Origin: Trema orientale
Lineage: Eukaryota > Streptophyta > Magnoliopsida > Rosales > Cannabaceae
Assembly: GCA_002914845.1 (NCBI GenBank)
Contig: JXTC01000016.1
Location: forward strand, 152,896-216,895
Length of the DNA stretch: 64,000 bases
Reading direction: 5' to 3'
In this document: positions 59,040-64,000 of the stretch, piece after piece
Numbering within the stretch: position 1 is the stretch's first letter
Layout of the letters: each line of letters starts with the position of its first letter
Position numbers and translations under genes: made by a program
The notes under the pieces: generated by a model
What the model was told of the DNA's origin: nothing
The model's input: only the letters and a program-made list of their open reading frames with translations
Database searches by the model: none

Positions 59040-62000
59040 CTCAATCGTCCATTTTATGTTATTCTTAATACAACATCAGTAGCTAATTTGAGAAGAGTAA
59101 CCAAGCTCCATTTTCCACACCAAAAATAGGAAGGCCGACCTTGAGGGAATTACGAGCTGTCACTTCAATTTTATCATCTGACCATGAAGTTCCCAACTCA
59201 GCATTGAGTAGGCGAAATGCGAGGCAATCAATATGATGCACGGTCCTGTTATAATAATTCTCTAAAGCTCGCAACAAGAGAGATAACACCTCGCACAATG
59301 ATGGTCGAGCAACATAAAGAAATGTCAGGTGAAAGGTCAATCGAAGACCTCGACCCACGAGCGATCGATGGAGAGGTCAAAACTGGGCCAATCGAGGACT
59401 TAGAAGATTTGACAATCGATGAATCTGCGAAGGTATTAAAAATCAGAGTAAAGCTTCAAGAACCCATGCGAGCTAAGTCACATTCCTAAAGGCAAATTTG
59501 GATGTCTTCGCACGGCAACATTCGGATATAGTACAGATTGATACGAATGTTATATGCCACTGCCTCAACATTGATACGACGAAGAGGCCTGTGCGGCAAA
59601 AAAGAAGAGCGATAAATCAAGAACCTTCCATTACATTGAAAGAGAAGGTTAAGAAATTGCTTGAGATCGGGTTCATCAGGGAGTCTTTTTATCCAAACTG
59701 GCTTGAAATTTAGTTTTGGTGAAGAAACCCAATGGAAAGTGAAGAACCTGCATCGATTTCATCAATCTTAACAAAGCATGCCCAAAAGACAGTTTTTCAC
59801 TTCTAAGAATTGACTAACTCGTAGATGCAACATCTAGATACGAACTGTTGAGCTTTATAGACACGTATTCTGGATACAATCAAATTCCCATGTACGAGCT
59901 AGATAAAGAACATGCCCCATTCATCACTGATTGGGGATTATATTGCCACAAAAAGATGCCCTTCGGACTCATCAATGCAGGAGTAACTTATTAATGTCTT
60001 GTCAATATGATATTTGCAAAGCAAATTGGTAAGACAATGGAGGTGTACATTGATGATATGTTGGTAAAGTTAAAGAAAGCTGAAGATCACGTCAAGCATC
60101 TTGATAAGATGTTCAAAATTCTTTGAAAGTTTCGGATGAAGCTAAACCCCCAGAAGTGTGCATTTAGGGTAGGATCTGGGAAGTTTCTGGGATTCATGGT
60201 CAATCAACGAGGTATCGAAGCTAATTCTTAAAAGATCTAAGTATTGATTGACATACAGTCACCTCGCAAACCTAAAGATATGCAGAACCTGGCAGGAAGA
60301 GTGGCTGGAGTGAGCTGATTTATCTCAAGATCAACCAACAAATACCAACCATTCTTCGAGGTGCTGAAGGGATCAAAGAAGTTTGAGTGGACTGGGAAGT
60401 GCAAGCAAGCGTTCCGAGATTTAAAAAAACACTTGGGTTCTCCTCCACTCTTGTTGAAGCCAAAGTCGGGAAAAGGGTTGTATTTGTACCTCGCTATTTC
60501 CAAGTATGCGACAAGTGCTACATTAATTCGCAAAGAAGAAAATATACAGTGACTTATTTATTATGTAAGCAAAAGATTACTCGATGCCGTAACGAGATAT
60601 CCGGAGTTGGAAAAGTTAGTACTTGCACTTGTCATCGCATCTTTGCACTTGTCATCGCATCTAGGAAGCTTCGACCATACTTCCACGCACATTCTATCGA
60701 AGTTTTTACTAATATCCCATTAAAACAGGTTTTGTAAAAGCTTGAAGTATCGGCAAGATTACTTAAATGGGCAGTTGAGCTTAGCAAATTCAGACATCAA
60801 TTTTCGATCTCACACTGTAATTAAAGGTCAAGCTCTTGCAGACTTCATTGTAGAGTTCATTTATAATGTTGATCCTCCCATAGAAGTAATTGAGAAACCT
60901 GCCATAGATTTGAACAAACTGTGGAAACTCTATGTTGATAGGTCGTCAAACGAGAATGGAACTGGTGCGGGTTTGTTGTTAATAAGCCCAGAAGGACATA
61001 ATATCCATTGTGCACTTCGCTTCAGAATTTCCAGCATCGAATAATGAAGAGGCATTGATAGCTAGACTCAAGCTCACATAAGAAATGAAGGTTGAGATGA
61101 CCGAAGTATATAGTAATTCTCAGTTAATGGTTTGTCAAGTGATCGAAGACTATCAGGCCAGAGGAGGAAAGATACTAGCCTATTTGCAAGATGTGTAAAG
61201 ACTTTTTTCAATGTTTACTGCTTATAGTATTCAGCTATTTCCTCGTACTAAAAATACTCAGGTAGATGCTTTAGCCAAGCTCACCTCGACAAAAGATGCA
61301 GAATTGCTAAAGGTGGTACCAGTGGAATTCCTCGCAAAACTGAGTATCGAAGTAGAGCTTCAAGTTTCTATGCCAATCGACCAGAAGCATTCGTGGATGG
61401 ATCCTATAATGAAGTATCAACTAGATGGAAATCTTCCTAAAAATAAAGAAGATGCAAAGCGACTTCGAATGAAGGCAGCTTGCTACATCATCTATGATGG
61501 GAAGCTCTGTCGGAGAATTTTTAGCTCGCCATTGTTGTTATGTGTTGATGAAGAAAGAGCATTCTACATTATAAAAGAGATCCATAAAGGGATTTGTGGA
61601 GATTATTCTGGGGGGCAAGCACTTGTGAATAAAGCTCTCAGACAAGGGTATTTTTGGCCTACTATGAAAAGAGATGATATAGAATGCGACAAATGTCAGA
61701 GATTTGCAACTATTCCAAGATTGCCTCATATTCCTCTTACTTCGATGACTAGTCTACAGCCATTCGCAATATAGAGAATTGAGATTATTAGAATGCTCCC
61801 ATCGGTGCAAGGTGGATTGAAATATGCCGTAGTCGCAGTTAATTATTTTACACAGTGGACAGAAGCTGAAGTCTTGAGTATAATCTCTGCAAAAAAGATG
61901 ATAGATTTTGTTTACAAGTCTATAATCTATCGATATGGTATTTTGCATATGATAGTTTCTAATAATGGGAAATAATTTGACTGTAATGAGTTTCGTAACT

Positions 62001-62140
62001 TCTGCGATAACTTGGGCAGTAAGAAAAGCTTCTCGGCTGTTGTTCATCCATAAGCTAACAGTCAGGTTTAGAAAGGGACTACACTGTAGTAGTCGACTAT
62101 TAACTTGATGTATGGGTGGAGAGGAAGGTGGACGCTGCAT
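59040..62140 (+). pseudogene. Tat-lineage Ty3/gypsy pol (RT, RNase H, second RNase H, integrase), broken
   Basis: The order is typical of Tat-lineage elements: post-protease linker (MRGNQYDARSCYNNSLKLA at 59217), pre-RT (DVFARQHSDI, RPVRQKRRAINQE), RT 59700-60240 (EVYIDDMLVKLKKAEDHVKH near 60040; [24 protein letters not shown]), RNase H 60361-60730 (FEVLKGSKKFEWTGKC), then the second, archaeal-type RNase H (LNKLWKLYVDRSSNENGTGA, then GLLLISPEGH at about 60910-61040). Integrase has the zinc motif (HKGICGDYSGGQ ... CDKC) at 61580-61700 and core scraps to about 62050. The lineage hallmark is the dual RNase H. Many stops, frameshifts and a 20-bp duplication at 60623-60662 break it. No gag or intact LTR is evident. 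Confidence 0.85.
60623..60662 (+). repeat. 20-bp tandem duplication in Tat RNase H
   Basis: TTGCACTTGTCATCGCATCT occurs twice in a row (60623-60642 and 60643-60662). It shifts the frame just before RKLRPYF. Confidence 0.95.
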
Positions 62141-62548
62141 CTGAGAACTGTGTCAGAACTGCATCTAAAAATGAGGTAGCTCTGCGAAGAGGGGTGTGTG
62201 GTCGATTAAACTTCGTGGGAAGGCGAAGAAATATATCGATCTTATAGTCTCGCACAATCTTCTCGAGCTTGTTTGTGGTATAGCTCGTCTTTATGTCAGT
62301 GCATGACTAGTTACCTTGCACGTAGTTATAGCCCGTTAAAAATGCTGGTGCGTCCTAGACGTGCTAAGGCCATTAGTCTCAGGGAAGATCACCTATACGA
62401 GGACTGCTATACCTAGTTCCAGTTATTTCTATCTCGGGCTCCTATTCTAAGTAGTCCTCGAGGTTTATCGAACTAATGCTCGCATCGGAGAATGACGACT
62501 TTCCTGAGAATACATTTTCCTCCCTAATTTCCTCGCTACTAGACATCT
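62100..62548 (-). pseudogene. Antisense ORF downstream of Tat pol, degenerate
   Basis: On the minus strand an ATG at 62548 opens a Ser/Glu-rich start (MSSSEEIREENVFSGKSSFS). Several stops follow, then a stretch reading NKLEKIVRDYKIDIFLRLPT and FNRPHTPLRRATSFLDAV. The Pro-His-Thr-Pro phrase recalls the domain annotated in plants as 'putative gypsy type transposon' (Transposase_28). Tat-lineage elements are known to carry an antisense ORF between pol and the 3' LTR; position and orientation fit. The copy is dead. Confidence 0.45.
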
Positions 62549-62559
62549 GAAAAAGAAAC

Positions 62560-63067
62560 ATGGGATGTGATTAGTGCTATGCAAGCATTGGTCTACAGGT
62601 AAATTTATGAATTAATTTATAAAACTAACCTAAAACTGCGACCTAGAAATAGGCATGTTGGTTTATCTATTGTTGCAGGTATACTCACTATGTGCGAGTA
62701 ATTTGGAGTTAGAAACCCTAAAATTTTTTCGATATTTAGCTATTCGTCTATCATAGGTCTGGCCGAGTTTTTCTAATTGACCTATGGACTCGTCCATCTA
62801 CAATTTAAATTTCTATCCTAAAAGTTTGAACAGATTTTCAAATGTTTTCATCAGTCGATTTATCGAGTTTATGTCTATTAGTCATCTTATTCGTCTTATT
62901 CAGGATCAACCTAATTCTCAAATAGGTCGAAAAAGGTTGTGTGTTTATGATCTTTGTTTCATTGGATTCTTCCACGATTCTAAACAAGGTATTGAAACAA
63001 AATTTGAAGACGAAGCTGGAGGAATATAAGGGTGCTTGGCCAGAGATGTTTCCTGAAGTATTATGGG
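62560..63067. other. Noncoding stretch upstream of the antisense ORF
   Basis: No gene is recognised. It could contain the promoter of the minus-strand ORF at 62548 and the truncated 3' end of the Tat element. Frames near 62784-63029 show no motif. Confidence 0.4.
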
Positions 63068-64000
63068 TGTTAGGCCCAAGGTGTTGACCAATATTGGCAA
63101 ACAATTGGCAAAAACAATAAATTCAAGTTGTTGTGAGAAAACTAACAAGTTGTTGCAACAAGTCTGTTGATGTTGTAAAACACTTGTTGCAACAGATTTA
63201 CAGGATTGCTCGCAACAGATTTACACAGGCCGAAAATCTATTTTTGGAAACTTTTTGTTCTTGCATCTTTTGGCCTAATTTTCCTTATTAAACATTTCTA
63301 GAAGGATAATAGGGATTATTGCTGATTGATTTTCGTGATTAAGATGGACCTAATTAATTGAGATATTTTATCTCAATTTTCCTTTGATTAAGTTTCCATT
63401 TTTAGATTGATTCTTGCTCTTTATTACATCAAATCTTAGATAATAATTTTTTACAGGTGTATAAGCAGAATCAAGATAATATTTCGTCCATTATGGTACA
63501 GATTATGTCCTCATTAATTTAATGTAATTAATTTGATGAGCTGTCAGGTTTTTCAGGCAAATCTGTTGCAACAGATTGTACTGTTTATGAAAAGTTCTCT
63601 TCTTTGATTTTGATTGACTCTAATTAATTGTGAAATCAATCTTTGCCTTAAAGTTTTTACAGGTAAATAAGAGTGATTTCAGCTGATTAAGAAGAGCCAA
63701 AATCGTGGAGAACTTCTCTCTATGCACCTGGACACTTTTCAGGAATAATTCATGAAAGCTGTTGCAACAGATTTCAGACTGTCCAAATAAGGAATGACAA
63801 CAGATTTCGTGGCAAATCATTCCCTTCTTATTTTCAGCCTTTTCACACCAAGGAAGCACGAAATTGGGGCTGAAAATTCATCTATAAAAGCTCACCAAGT
63901 CCAAAGGATTTGTATGCACTTCACTTGAGAGAAAATACTCTTTGAGAGAGCTTTTGTATAAGGCATAGAGTATGTTCTATTGCCATTGTGAGACTTAGAG
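63068..64000 (+). repeat. 5' LTR (partial) of a second GTTGCAAC-family Copia element
   Basis: It starts TGTTAGGCCCAAGGTGTTG, close to the LTR start of the element at 44450-53696, and shares its layout: TGTTGCAACA palindromes (about 63152, 63184, 63562, 63758), a TTAATTGAGATATTTTATCTC region, and a TATA box in ATCTATAAAAGCTCACCAAG near 63880. It is in the opposite orientation (plus) and runs off the window end. Sequence divergence from the 44-kb copy is much larger than between that copy's own LTRs. Confidence 0.8.

Noticed and set aside
1..64000. Endogenous pararetrovirus
   Set aside because: Every RT found is assigned to Ty3/gypsy, Copia remnants or LINE by its neighbours (integrase, LTR, endonuclease). 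No movement or coat protein motif was seen.

Overview
The window is nuclear DNA of a flowering plant, probably a eudicot. The evidence is an intron-rich splicing-factor gene of plant type, plant lineages of Copia and Ty3/gypsy LTR retrotransposons, plant LINEs, a Mutator-like element (MULE) with a Ulp1-type protease gene, and a piece of plastid DNA that keeps trnW and trnP in plastid order. I cannot name the species. It is AT-rich and almost entirely transposon-derived. Host-gene sequence is limited to about 12.7-16.5 kb.

Layout. 1-4.9 kb: leader, primer-binding site (PBS) and 5' LTR of a Copia element reading on the minus strand, including an odd array of AT-stem hairpins. 4.9-8.0 kb: 5' half of an Athila-like Ty3/gypsy element, minus strand. 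8.0-12 kb: an unrecognised short ORF, a Copia LTR plus gag remnant, and an LTR-like segment. 12.7-16.5 kb: RRM1-RRM2 exons of a U2AF65-type splicing factor running on the same strand into a decayed KH-domain (FLK/PEPPER-like) 3' end. 17.3 kb: a foldback element. 17.7-23.6 kb: a Copia-type LTR split by a LINE. 23.6-25 kb: AT-rich repeats. 25-28.8 kb: the 3' part of the Copia element from the left edge, now on the plus strand. 28.8-30.5 kb: the 3' half of the same Athila-like element, plus strand. 31.4-31.95 kb: plastid insertion. 33.8-44.3 kb: a complete-looking 10.5-kb MULE with 52-bp inverted ends and a 9-bp target duplication, carrying a transposase pseudogene (+) and a Ulp1-like protease gene (-). 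44.4-53.7 kb: a Copia deletion derivative with both LTRs and a perfect 5-bp target duplication; its 5' LTR is split by a 5'-truncated LINE. 53.9-63 kb: LINE endonuclease remnant, a probable solo LTR, an AT-rich stretch and a Tat-lineage Ty3/gypsy pol with an antisense ORF. 63.07 kb to the end: the 5' LTR of another member of the 44-kb Copia family.

Main points. (1) One Copia insertion into one Athila element is now split, the two junctions lying about 24 kb apart in opposite orientation with matching target duplications; this means an inversion of more than 20 kb or an assembly misjoin. (2) The host locus is a chimera of two unrelated RNA-binding protein genes with introns retained. (3) The MULE is of the transposase-plus-Ulp1 type. 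(4) The Copia leader contains at least eleven hairpins whose stems vary but stay complementary around a nearly constant pentaloop. All identifications are by eye from translated motifs; no database search was run.
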